A stretch of 64,000 nucleotides of DNA, taken from contig NZ_AP027079.1 of NCBI RefSeq assembly GCF_030295385.1, forward strand, positions 3,162,001-3,226,000, in the 5' to 3' direction. Below, one piece after another: positions 26,654 through 34,783 of the stretch; the first letter of the stretch is position 1, and the number at the start of each line of letters is the position of its first letter. The position numbers and the translations under genes were made by a program. Source of the DNA: Geothrix oryzae. GTDB taxonomy: Bacteria; Acidobacteriota; Holophagae; Holophagales; Holophagaceae. The notes under the pieces were generated by a model, which saw only the letters and a list, made by a program, of their open reading frames with translations, was not told the origin of the DNA and made no database searches.

Positions 26654-28156
26654 TCAGCGGGGCGGGATGGCCAGGGTGACCTTCTGGACCCCGTTCGGGG
26701 ACTGGATGAAGAGCAGCAGGGTGCGGCCCGAGGCCTTCTTCACCTGGGCGTTGAACTCGGCGAGGCTGTTCACGGGCTGGCGGCCCACCTCGGTGATGAC
26801 CATGCCCTGGGCCAGGCCCCGGTCCGCGGCCGGGGAGCGGGGATCCACGGAGGTCACCACCACGCCCTTGAGCCGGTTCTTCACATCCAGGGGCTCCACG
26901 GTGAAGCCGTAGGCCTTTTCCAGGTTGATGCTCTTCAGGTCGCCCTGGGGCTTGGGGGCCTGCTCATCCTCGGGCTCCTCGCCGGCCTCGCGGCGGCGCT
27001 GGTCCTCGAGGGCCTTCCGGTCGCCCAGGGTGGCCGTGACGGTGAGGCTCTTGCCGTCCCGCCAGAGGGTGAGCTTGAGGGTCTCCCCCGCGCGGCGGCT
27101 GGAGACCATGGTCACCAGGTCCTCGGGGCTGCGGACGGGCTGGCCATCCAGGGCGGTGATCACATCCAGGCGCTGGACGCCGGCCTTGTCGGCCGCCTGG
27201 CCCTTCTCGACGGTGCTCACCACCACGCCCGCCTTCACGCCCAGGGCGTCCTGGTAGGCCTGATCCAGCTCCAGGGGGCCGATGCCGAGGTAGCCGCGGC
27301 TCACGGGCTTGCCGCTGCGCAGCTCCTTGATGATGCGGTTCACCTGGCTGATGGGCACCGCGAAGCCGATATTCTGGCCCGCGGGGTTGATGGCGGTGTT
27401 GATGCCGACCACCTCGCCCTTCAGGTTCAGCAGCGGGCCGCCGGAGTTGCCCCGGTTGATGGCGGCGTCGGTCTGCAGGAAGGAGCTGACGCCCGTGTCG
27501 AGTTTGCGGCCCTTGGCGCTGATGATGCCCTGGGTGACGGTGTGCTCGAGGCCGAAGGGGTTGCCGATGGCCACCACCCACTCGCCGATGCGCAGCGAAT
27601 CGCTTTCGCCCAGCTTGGCGAAGGGCAGGTGCGCCGCGTCGATCTTGATGAGCGCGATGTCCAGCTCCTTGTCCTTGCCCAGCACGGTGGCCTTGTAGCT
27701 CTTCCCGTCGCTGGTCTTCACCTCCAGGGCGTTGTCGCTGCCGCCCATGCTGGCGATGACATGGTAGTTCGTGAGGATCTCGCCGGCGGGCGAGATGATG
27801 ACGCCCGAGCCGCCGGACACGGCCCGCTGCTCATCCTCCCCCCCCCGGGGCGTGCGCCGCTGCTGGGGCCCGCCGGGGCCGAAGAAGAAATCGAAGAAAT
27901 CCTGGCCGCCCACCTGGGGGTGCTCGAAGCGGCGGTTCTTCACGAAACTGGTGTTGGTGATGGCCACCACCGTGGGATTCAGCTTCTCGGCGACCTCCGC
28001 GATGGGCGGCAGACGGTCCAGCCCCTTCGCGTCGACCACCACCGGCCGTTCCTCCTGGGCCGAGGCCTGCCATCCGTGGCTGAGGCCCATCCCCAGGGCC
28101 ATGCACCCGGCCGCAAATGCCGACAAACCCAGAACCTGCTTCACCTGACGATTCAT
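26654..28156 (-). CDS. degP: Periplasmic serine protease DegP/HtrA
   Basis: A 500-residue Do-type protease/chaperone of the cell envelope. After a signal peptide the trypsin-like domain has all three catalytic residues: His in LTNYHVIA, Asp in ELDIALIKI and Ser in NRGNSGGPLL. Two PDZ domains follow (about 285-370 and 410-495), typical of DegP/DegQ/MucD. A GGAG at good spacing selects ATG 28156. It is divergent from tRNA-His and ends at a strong terminator. Roles in envelope stress are well established for the family. Confidence 0.95.
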   Translation of the reverse strand: MNRQVKQVLGLSAFAAGCMALGMGLSHGWQASAQEERPVVVDAKGLDRLPPIAEVAEKLNPTVVAITNTSFVKNRRFEHPQVGGQDFFDFFFGPGGPQQRRTPRGGEDEQRAVSGGSGVIISPAGEILTNYHVIASMGGSDNALEVKTSDGKSYKATVLGKDKELDIALIKIDAAHLPFAKLGESDSLRIGEWVVAIGNPFGLEHTVTQGIISAKGRKLDTGVSSFLQTDAAINRGNSGGPLLNLKGEVVGINTAINPAGQNIGFAVPISQVNRIIKELRSGKPVSRGYLGIGPLELDQAYQDALGVKAGVVVSTVEKGQAADKAGVQRLDVITALDGQPVRSPEDLVTMVSSRRAGETLKLTLWRDGKSLTVTATLGDRKALEDQRRREAGEEPEDEQAPKPQGDLKSINLEKAYGFTVEPLDVKNRLKGVVVTSVDPRSPAADRGLAQGMVITEVGRQPVNSLAEFNAQVKKASGRTLLLFIQSPNGVQKVTLAIPPR

Positions 28157-28265
28157 GGAACTCCTCACTCGGCCGGATCCCCGGCATGCCCCTTCGATGA
28201 CCGCAGTCCCCCGAAGGTTCCCGCTGGCCTTCCCGGGCCGCCCCGGATACTCTGGATGGTCCAAC

Positions 28266-28343
28266 GGCGGCTGTAGCTCAGTTGGTTAGAGTACTGGATT
28301 GTGATTCCAGGTGTCGCCGGTTCGAGTCCGGTCAGCCGCCCCA
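28266..28343 (+). tRNA. tRNA-His (GTG)
   Basis: A complete cloverleaf with the anticodon GTG in GGATTGTGATTCC. The extra G at position -1 (28266) pairs with the discriminator C, as in all bacterial tRNA-His, and the CCA is encoded (28341-28343). The T arm is CCGGTTCGAGTCCGG. It is preceded by the divergent degP gene. Confidence 0.97.
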
Positions 28344-28380
28344 GATTGAAAAAGGCCCCATCCGGGGCCTTTTTCAATCT
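28343..28380 (+). terminator. Strong terminator at the tRNA-His 3' end
   Basis: A 17-bp perfect stem with a four-base loop starts at the last base of the encoded CCA, AGATTGAAAAAGGCCCC pairing with its complement. T runs on both sides make it usable from either strand. The following 255 bases up to the GGDEF/EAL gene hold the tRNA-tail element and otherwise nothing I can name. Confidence 0.9.
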
Positions 28381-28392
28381 GGAATGGCTGGA

Positions 28393-28485
28393 CTCGAACC
28401 GGCGACAGTGGGCTCGCGGAGACAGCGCGGGGCGCTGTCGGGAGCGAGACCGGCGGACGGCAAAGCCGGACGCGGCCGGTTCGAG
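28393..28485 (+). repeat. tRNA-tail element behind tRNA-His
   Basis: A 93-bp folded element. The outer stem CTCGAACCGGC/GCCGGTTCGAG is an inverted and a direct copy of the tRNA-His T arm. Inside it are CTCGC/GCGAG (28413-28417 with 28444-28448) enclosing the hairpin GACAGCGC-GGG-GCGCTGTC (28421-28439), and a second hairpin CGGC-AAA-GCCG (28458-28468). The core GGAGCGAGACCGGC recurs behind the tRNA-Arg gene and in slightly changed form behind tRNA-Pro. It has no coding potential I believe in. Confidence 0.75.
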
Positions 28486-28634
28486 ACCCCCTGGCTAAAT
28501 CGCCCCCCACCCCCGTCCGGCTCCGGCCTAGGCCCTGGAAGCCCTTCTTTCATTGTTTTTTACTTCCGCGGCCCCATTCTCACTGGCGAAATCCCCCTTC
28601 CACCTTTAGGATTCGGGCAGCATCCGGAGTCTGT

Positions 28635-30146
28635 TTGCCGAACGAGCACCCCAAGGGACTGGACCTCAAGGGCTTCCTGCTCAGGATCGACCGTCTCGAT
28701 GCGATCAGCCGCCTTCAGCAGGCCGAGTCGCGGATCAAGGCGCTGGAATCGCGGGTGGAGGAGCTGAGCCTGATGGAGTCCGCCACCGGACTGCCCAATC
28801 ACCGGCACTTCGCCGACCGCTTGTCGCAGGCCCTGCGCCTGGCCCAGCGCCATGGCCACATCATCAGCGTGCTGCTCGTGGACCTGGACCGCTTCAAGCG
28901 CGTGAACGACCTGCTCGGCCACCAGGGCGGCGACGAGGTGCTGAAGCAGGTGGCGCAGCGCCTCCAGGAGCCGTTGCGCCAGGGCGACACGATCGCCTGC
29001 GTCGGCGGCGGCCGATTCATGGTGCTGCTCCAGGAGATCAAGGACATCATGGCGGCGGCGCGGGTGGGCCAGAAGCTGCTGGAGGCCCTCCAGGCGCCCT
29101 TCCGCGCCGGCGCCCGGGAGCTGGACCTCACCGCCAGCATCGGCGTCTGCGTCTATCCCCAGGATGGCCTGGACGCCCAGGCGCTGGAGGCCCACGCCGA
29201 GTCCGCCATGTACCGCGCCAAGGAGCGCGGCGGCAACCGCATCGAGTGCTTCACCACCACCCTCAACGAGGTCTCCCTCGAGCGCCAGGAGCTGGAGAGC
29301 TGCCTGCGGGAGGCGCTCCAGAACGACGAACTGCAGATGTACTACCAGCCCCAGTTCTTCATGGACGGCCGCCTGGCCGGGGCCGAGGCGCTCCTGCGCT
29401 GGAACCATCCCCTCCTGGGCACGGTCCCCCCCATGAAGTTCATCCCCCTGGCCGAGGAGAGCCGCCTCATCCTGCCCATCGGCGAGTGGGCGCTCCGGGA
29501 GGCCTGCGGCCAGATGGCCAAGTGGCAGGCCATCAGCCCCACCCCCCTGCTCCTCGCGGTGAATGTGTCAGTCCTCCAGTTCGCCAACGGGGACTGGGAC
29601 GCCTGCGTGGCCAAGGCCCTCGCGGACACGGGCCTGGATCCGAAGTGCCTGGAGCTGGAGCTCACCGAGAGCATGGTGATGCGGCAGGACCACGAGGACC
29701 TGGTGCCCCTCCACCGGCTGCGGGAGATCGGCACCCGGATCGCCATCGACGATTTCGGCACGGGATACAGCTCCCTCAGCTACCTCCAGCGCCTGCCCAT
29801 CACGACCCTGAAGCTGGACCAGTCGTTCACGGCGGCCCTGCAGTCCGAGGATCCGCAGACCTCGTCCGAGAACATCGTACGCGCGGTGATCCAGCTCGCC
29901 CACAGCCTGCACCTCACCGTGGTGGCCGAAGGCGTGGAGACCGAGGGCCAGCGGGACATGCTGGAGCTGCTGGGCTGCGACTGCCTGCAGGGATTCCTCC
30001 TGGGCCGGCCCCTGCCGGCGGACGCCTTCGAAGCCCTGCTGGAGTTCATGTCGACCAAGCAGTTCCTCAAGAAGGGGGGCCGGGCCCCGGAGGAAGTCAG
30101 GGTCGTCCGGACCTCCCCCACGGGCCGGAACCGGGGATCCCGCTGA
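28635..30146 (+). CDS. GGDEF/EAL protein, probable c-di-GMP phosphodiesterase
   Basis: A 503-residue cytoplasmic protein: a short amino-terminal coil, a GGDEF domain (about 50-215) and an EAL domain (about 235-485). The cyclase signature is broken: the active-site loop reads GGGRF instead of GGDEF, so cyclic di-GMP synthesis is unlikely. The EAL side looks intact: EALLRWNHP, NVSVLQF, ELTESMV, IDDFGTGYSSLSYL, KLDQSF and AEGVET. It should therefore break down c-di-GMP, perhaps with GTP binding at the dead GGDEF as a regulator. Translation appears to start at TTG 28635, with GGAG five bases ahead. Confidence 0.88.
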   Translation: MPNEHPKGLDLKGFLLRIDRLDAISRLQQAESRIKALESRVEELSLMESATGLPNHRHFADRLSQALRLAQRHGHIISVLLVDLDRFKRVNDLLGHQGGDEVLKQVAQRLQEPLRQGDTIACVGGGRFMVLLQEIKDIMAAARVGQKLLEALQAPFRAGARELDLTASIGVCVYPQDGLDAQALEAHAESAMYRAKERGGNRIECFTTTLNEVSLERQELESCLREALQNDELQMYYQPQFFMDGRLAGAEALLRWNHPLLGTVPPMKFIPLAEESRLILPIGEWALREACGQMAKWQAISPTPLLLAVNVSVLQFANGDWDACVAKALADTGLDPKCLELELTESMVMRQDHEDLVPLHRLREIGTRIAIDDFGTGYSSLSYLQRLPITTLKLDQSFTAALQSEDPQTSSENIVRAVIQLAHSLHLTVVAEGVETEGQRDMLELLGCDCLQGFLLGRPLPADAFEALLEFMSTKQFLKKGGRAPEEVRVVRTSPTGRNRGSR

Positions 30147-30337
30147 CCGACCCCAGGCAGGCGGCCAGCCCGAGCCCAGAGCGCTTGTAAAAAACAATAT
30201 GTGACCCCTGCAGGCCTTGGGTCCGGAAAGGATGGGGGTGCCCCCTGTCCTTTCCGATCCCCGCAGCCACCCATGGTTCCGGAGACCGGCGCTTTTTTTT
30301 AAGCGTTCCCCGGGAGGGCCCACCTGCCGAGGTTTCC
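30147..30337 (+). promoter_or_regulatory. Structured leader ahead of the nucleobase uptake cluster
   Basis: This gap holds a strong hairpin at 30224-30256 (CGGAAAGGA and GGGGG pairing with CCCCC and TCCTTTCCG around a two-base loop, one bulge). It also has a short CCGG-AGA-CCGG stem followed by a T8 run at 30293-30300. The first may end the upstream gene. The second, just before uraA, could be a leader terminator. I looked for purine, PRPP and preQ1 riboswitch features and found no match. Confidence 0.4.
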
Positions 30338-31654
30338 ATGCTGCGCCGCACCATCGACGTCGATGAACGCCTGCCCCTGCTGCAGACCGTGCCCCTGAGC
30401 CTCCAGCACCTGTTCGCCATGTTCGGCGCCACGGTGCTCGTGCCCTTCCTCTTCAAGGTGAACCCGGCCACCTGCCTGCTCATGAACGGCGTGGGCACGC
30501 TGATCTACCTGGTGGTGGCCAAGGGCCGCATCCCCGCCTACCTGGGCTCCAGCTTCGCGTTCCTCTCCCCGGTCTTCGCCGTGCTGGCGGCGGGGTTGAG
30601 CTACTCCGCGGCCCAGGGGGGCTTCATCGTCTTCGGCCTCATCTTCATCCTGGTCTCCCAGGTGGTGCGCGTCGCGGGCACGCGGTGGATCGACATCATC
30701 TTCCCCCCGGCCGCCATGGGCGCCATCGTGGCCATCATCGGCCTGGAGCTGGCCCCGGTGGCCACCAACATGGCGGGCCTCACCGCCGGCCCCGCGGTGC
30801 TGGGCATGCCGCTGCGCCTGGCGCTGGTGGTGTCGCTGTCCACCCTGGCCGTCACCATCCTGGCGTCCATCCTGCTGCGGGGCTTCCTGGCGGTGATCCC
30901 CGTGCTGCTGGGCGTCATCGCGGGCTATCTGATCTCCCTGGGCCTCGGCGTCGTGGACTTCCAGGCGGTGCGCCTGGCTCCCTGGTTCCAGGTGCCCACC
31001 CTCTACGCGCCCACCTTCAACCTGCAGGCCATCCTCATCATCCTGCCGGCCACGCTGGTGGTGCTGGCGGAGCATGTGGGACACCTGGTGGTGACCGGGA
31101 ACATCGTGGGCAAGGACCTCATGAAGGATCCCGGCCTGCACCGCTCCCTGCTGGGCGACGGCCTCTCCAATGTGCTGTCGGGCCTGGTGGGGGCCACACC
31201 CAACACGACCTACGGCGAGAACATCGGCGTCATGGCCATCACCAAGGTCTACAGCGTGTGGGTCATCGGCGGCACGGCCTGCATCGCCATCCTGGTCTCC
31301 TTCTCCGGCAAGCTCGCGGCCCTCATCCGGAGCATCCCGGTGCCCGTCATGGGCGGCGTCTGCATCCTGCTCTTCGGCGTCATCGCGGCCGCGGGCATCC
31401 GCATGCTTATCGAGAAGAAGGTGGACTACACCCAGTCCCGCAACCTGATCCTCACCTCCGTCGTGCTCATCAGCGGCATCAGCGGCGCGGCGGTGAAGGT
31501 GGGCACCGTGGAGCTCAAGGGCATGGCCCTGGGCACGGTGGTGGCCATCGCCCTCAGCCTGCTCTTCTGGGGCCTCGACCAGCTCGGCCTCAGCAACGAC
31601 GCCCCGATCCCCAGCACTGACGCCCAGACCCCCGGCAGCGACACCCAACCCTGA
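30338..31654 (+). CDS. uraA: Uracil permease (NCS2 family)
   Basis: A 438-residue membrane transporter with about 14 helices that imports uracil with protons. The amino end closely follows UraA: an R-R-x-I-x-V-x-E-R-L-P-L-L-Q start, then LSLQHLFAMFGATVLVPFLF, IPAYLGSSFAF and FPPAAMGAIVAIIGLELAPV. Helix 10 carries the substrate-binding Glu region (GATPNTTYGENIGVMA). It heads a set with a purine permease and a Tsx-like porin. Confidence 0.93.
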   Translation: MLRRTIDVDERLPLLQTVPLSLQHLFAMFGATVLVPFLFKVNPATCLLMNGVGTLIYLVVAKGRIPAYLGSSFAFLSPVFAVLAAGLSYSAAQGGFIVFGLIFILVSQVVRVAGTRWIDIIFPPAAMGAIVAIIGLELAPVATNMAGLTAGPAVLGMPLRLALVVSLSTLAVTILASILLRGFLAVIPVLLGVIAGYLISLGLGVVDFQAVRLAPWFQVPTLYAPTFNLQAILIILPATLVVLAEHVGHLVVTGNIVGKDLMKDPGLHRSLLGDGLSNVLSGLVGATPNTTYGENIGVMAITKVYSVWVIGGTACIAILVSFSGKLAALIRSIPVPVMGGVCILLFGVIAAAGIRMLIEKKVDYTQSRNLILTSVVLISGISGAAVKVGTVELKGMALGTVVAIALSLLFWGLDQLGLSNDAPIPSTDAQTPGSDTQP

Positions 31655-31670
31655 TTCAAAGGAGCTCGGC

Positions 31671-33089
31671 ATGGAACGGTTCTTCAACCTCAAGGGAAGG
31701 GGCACGACCGTGGCCACGGAGGTGCTCGCGGGTACCACCACCTTCATCTCCATGGCGTATGTGATCTCGCTGATCCCCAACGCCTTCCTGAAGGTGGCGG
31801 GCATCGCGCCGGCCCAGGGCTTCACGGCCTTCGTGGTGTGCGCCATCCTCTCCACCCTCATCGGCGCCTTCTACGCGAACCTGCCCATCGCCTTCGCCTC
31901 GGGCATCGGCCTCTCGGCCTTCTTCGCGTTCACCGTCTGCGCGCCCGCCAACCAGGGCGGCATGGGCTACACCATCCAGGTGGCGCTCACGGCCCTGCTG
32001 CTGGAGGGCATCGTCTTCATCTTCCTCAGCGCCATGAAGGTGCGGGAAGCCTTCATGGACGCCATCCCCTTCTCGCTGAAGAAGGGCATCTCCGTGGGCA
32101 TCGGCCTCTTCATCGCCATCATCGGCTTCGTGGATTCCGGCGTCACTCAGGTGGGCCTGAAGTTCGACGCGGACACGATCTTCCCCGTGCTGAAGAACGA
32201 CCCCTCGGCCCTATTCGGCCTGCACGATGTGAACAACCTCTTCATCGCGAAGTTCTGGGATCACGGCCATCTCACCCCGGCCTTCTGGTCCGTGGTGGGC
32301 CTCTTCCTCATCGCCGTGCTGGTGGCCAAGCGCGTGAAGGGCGCCATCCTCCTGGGCATCCTCGCCATCACCCTGGTGGGCCTGCTGCCCGTGAGCTGGG
32401 GCGGCGGCTTCACCCACCTGCCCAAGGGCACCCTGTTCCAGATCCCGAGCTGGCCGAAGATGTTCCAGTACGACTGGAGCTGGACCAAGTCCCTGGGCGG
32501 CATGCTGAACATCTTCATCATCCTGTTCACCCTGCTCTTCGTGGACATGTTCGACACCATCGGCACGCTCATGGGCATCGGCGCCCAGGGCAAGCTGCTG
32601 GACAAGGAGGGCAAGTTCCCAGGCGCCTCCAAGGCCTTCATGGCCGACGCCGTGGGCACCACCTTCGCCTCCATGTTCGGCACCACCGCCATCACTGCCT
32701 ACATCGAGAGCGCGTCGGGCGTGGCCGAGGGCGGCAAGACGGGCCTCACGGCCCTGGTGGTGGCCGGCTGGCTGGCCTTGGCGCTCTTCCTGTCGCCCCT
32801 CTTCCTGATGGTGCCCCTGCAGGCCACCGCCCCGGCGCTCATGATGATCGGCTTCTTCATGCTGTCGGAGATCAAGGAGATCCGCTTCGACGATGTCACG
32901 GATGCCATCCCCGCCTACCTCGCCGTGATCGTCATGCCCTTCACCTTCTCCATCGTCAACGGCATCGCCCTCGGCATGATCGCCTACACCGTGCTGAAGG
33001 CCGCGACCGGGCGCTTCAAGGAGATCAACCCGATCATCCTCGTGCTCTCCGTCATCTTCCTGCTCAAGCTTCTCTTCCTGTCCGCCTAG
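31671..33089 (+). CDS. Purine (adenine/guanine/hypoxanthine) permease, AzgA type
   Basis: A 472-residue transporter of the AzgA/PbuG/GhxP branch of NCS2. The amino-terminal signature TEVLAGTTTFISMAYVISLI and the motif MFDTIGTLMGIG in the middle are typical, and IESASGVAEGGKTGLTALV is the substrate-site helix. It imports purine bases with protons. It begins 16 bases after uraA behind a GGAG and is followed 26 bases later by the Tsx-like gene, so the three appear to form one nucleobase uptake operon. Confidence 0.92.
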   Translation: MERFFNLKGRGTTVATEVLAGTTTFISMAYVISLIPNAFLKVAGIAPAQGFTAFVVCAILSTLIGAFYANLPIAFASGIGLSAFFAFTVCAPANQGGMGYTIQVALTALLLEGIVFIFLSAMKVREAFMDAIPFSLKKGISVGIGLFIAIIGFVDSGVTQVGLKFDADTIFPVLKNDPSALFGLHDVNNLFIAKFWDHGHLTPAFWSVVGLFLIAVLVAKRVKGAILLGILAITLVGLLPVSWGGGFTHLPKGTLFQIPSWPKMFQYDWSWTKSLGGMLNIFIILFTLLFVDMFDTIGTLMGIGAQGKLLDKEGKFPGASKAFMADAVGTTFASMFGTTAITAYIESASGVAEGGKTGLTALVVAGWLALALFLSPLFLMVPLQATAPALMMIGFFMLSEIKEIRFDDVTDAIPAYLAVIVMPFTFSIVNGIALGMIAYTVLKAATGRFKEINPIILVLSVIFLLKLLFLSA

Positions 33090-33115
33090 GACCCGCCTTC
33101 CTTCCCGGAGCATCC

Positions 33116-33949
33116 ATGACCAAACTCGCCCTCGCCCTCCTCGCGGCCGCAGCCCTTCCCATCGCCGCCGCCGACTGGAGCGACACCTTCATCGGCTACC
33201 GCACCGGCACGCAGTTCCGCGAGCCTGGCATCGACGGCACTGTGGAGAAGAACATCGTGCAGCTGAGCCATGTCAGCGGCTGGGCCTACGGCTCGAACTT
33301 CTTCAACGCCGACATGCTCATGTCCGACAAGAACGACCCCGCCAACGGCGGGAAGACCGGCGCCAACGAAGTGTATGTGGTCTACCGCGGCTCCCTGAGC
33401 CTGGGCAAGATCCACAAGAAGGATCTCGGCTTCGGCCCCGTGCGCGACATCTCCGTCACCGGCGGGTTCGACTTCAACGCGAAGGACAACGCCTTCGCCT
33501 CCAAGAAGCGCTTCCTCGTCCTGGGCCCCACCCTGAACTTCAAGATGCCCAGCGGCTTCCTGGATCTCGGCGTCTGGGCCTGCCACGAACAGAACTACAA
33601 CGGCATCGTGGGCAAATCCGTGGACTTCAAGACCACCTACCTGATCTCCGCCGCCTGGGGCATCCCCTTCCAGATGGGCACCGTGGGCGCCGAGTTCAAG
33701 GGCTACGCCAACTATGTGGGCGCCAAGGGCAAGGATGGCTTCGGCGTCGAGACCAAGCCCGAGACCCTGGCCAACCTCTCCCTGCTCGTGGACATCAGCC
33801 CCGTCTTCGGCACCAAGGGCAAGGTCTTCGTCGGTGGCGGCTTCGAGTACTGGAACAACAAGTTCGGCGGCCAGAACCACGACGGTCCCGCCCCCCTCAC
33901 CAACAAGCGGGTGACCGCCCCCATGGCCCAGCTGCAGGTCCACTTCTGA
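33116..33949 (+). CDS. Tsx-like nucleoside-specific outer-membrane channel
   Basis: A 277-residue outer-membrane protein with a short signal peptide (LPIAAADWSDTF). It has alternating strands ending in QLQVHF, with the terminal Phe used for barrel assembly. Y-R-T-G-x-x-F-R-E-P-G near the start and Y-G-S-N-F-F-N-A-D-M follow the Tsx/outer-envelope family, which forms 12-strand pores for nucleosides. Position after two nucleobase permeases supports that role. GGAG precedes the ATG. A terminator follows immediately. Confidence 0.78.
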   Translation: MTKLALALLAAAALPIAAADWSDTFIGYRTGTQFREPGIDGTVEKNIVQLSHVSGWAYGSNFFNADMLMSDKNDPANGGKTGANEVYVVYRGSLSLGKIHKKDLGFGPVRDISVTGGFDFNAKDNAFASKKRFLVLGPTLNFKMPSGFLDLGVWACHEQNYNGIVGKSVDFKTTYLISAAWGIPFQMGTVGAEFKGYANYVGAKGKDGFGVETKPETLANLSLLVDISPVFGTKGKVFVGGGFEYWNNKFGGQNHDGPAPLTNKRVTAPMAQLQVHF

Positions 33950-33963
33950 GATCTGTGGAAGGC

Positions 33964-33993
33964 AAAAAGGGGGGCCTCCTGGGCCCCCTTTTT
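33964..33993 (+). terminator. Terminator of the nucleobase uptake operon
   Basis: AAAAAGGGGG with its inverse CCCCCTTTTT forms a stem with a short GC-rich top just after the Tsx-like stop codon. The T run suits the plus strand, and the A run lets it also serve the convergent DUF4337 gene. Confidence 0.85.
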
Positions 33994-34010
33994 CATCTGA
34001 GCGATGAACC

Positions 34011-34613
34011 TCAACCCAGAAGCTTGGCCATCACCTCGGAGTGCAGGTTCCAGTGGAGGAATCCCGCCAGACCGAAGATCAGGCCGATGCTCGCGAAGAC
34101 CCCCGCCACGGCGAAGAGCCACCGCTTCCGGGTGAGGGCCGTGACCCCCGCCAGCGCCACGGCCACACTCAGGCAGGCCTCCGCCAGGTCGAACTGGTCG
34201 TCATGGACATTCATCGCCTCGTAGTCTTTGGCGGCCTGCTCCGCCTCGGCCTTGATCTGCTCCTTTTCCCGTTCGTACTTTTTCGCGGCCGCTTCCTGGG
34301 CGGCGATGCGGGCTTCCACCTTGGCCTGCGCCGCTGGCTTCAATCCGGGGCTCATGTCGAGCTGGACCCTCAGCATCTCCACCGCGTTCTCAGCGATGTG
34401 CTGCTTGGTGCTCTTGCTCTGGTAGTAGGCCCACTGGTCCACCGCTCTGGCCTGGGACTGCTGCATCGCCTGGACGACATTGCCGTCCTTCACATTGCAC
34501 AGGGCCATGAAGGTCGCCACCACGGCCACGAAAAGCGCGATGAACCCGTTCAGGCGGCTGTCGCCCGCATGGTCCTGGACCTCCTCCTGGATCGGATCGA
34601 GGGATTCCGGCAT
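34011..34613 (-). CDS. DUF4337 membrane protein
   Basis: A 200-residue protein with one helix near residues 22-42, a long charged coiled coil (about 55-135, rich in Lys, Glu and Ala) and two helices at the end. The start M-P-E-S-L-x-P-I-Q-E and the A-Y-Y-Q-S-K-S-T-K-Q-H motif near residue 62 match the DUF4337 family. Its function is unknown. It faces the end of the nucleobase uptake operon and is followed, in the divergent direction, by tRNA-Arg. Confidence 0.8.
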   Translation of the reverse strand: MPESLDPIQEEVQDHAGDSRLNGFIALFVAVVATFMALCNVKDGNVVQAMQQSQARAVDQWAYYQSKSTKQHIAENAVEMLRVQLDMSPGLKPAAQAKVEARIAAQEAAAKKYEREKEQIKAEAEQAAKDYEAMNVHDDQFDLAEACLSVAVALAGVTALTRKRWLFAVAGVFASIGLIFGLAGFLHWNLHSEVMAKLLG

Positions 34614-34695
34614 GGGCTCCTCCTGGAAGGCCCCAGTCTAGGGCCATGCCACCGGCAAGGCCCATCCACCCCCGACCCGCTAGACTATCCCTCGC

Positions 34696-34772
34696 GCGCC
34701 TATAGCTCAGGTGGATAGAGCAACGGCCTTCTAAGCCGTAGGTCGCTGGTTCGAGTCCAGCTAGGCGCACCA
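34696..34772 (+). tRNA. tRNA-Arg (TCT)
   Basis: A complete cloverleaf with an ACGGC/GCCGT anticodon stem, loop CTTCTAA and anticodon TCT. The acceptor stem is GCGCCTA/TAGGCGC, the discriminator is A, and CCA is encoded at 34770-34772. The T arm reads GCTGGTTCGAGTCCAGC. No T-run terminator is obvious; the tRNA-tail element follows directly. Confidence 0.96.
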
Positions 34773-34783
34773 AGTGCGCCTGG

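Noticed and set aside
28381-28510. Short coding frames through the tRNA-tail regions, also at 34780-34950 and 41580-41700
   Set aside because: Peptides resembling each other in these frames are explained by the shared folded DNA element; there is no ribosome binding site or codon pattern.
30147-30337. A known purine, xanthine, PRPP or preQ1 riboswitch before uraA
   Set aside because: Hairpins are present, but none of the conserved loop sequences of those classes could be matched.
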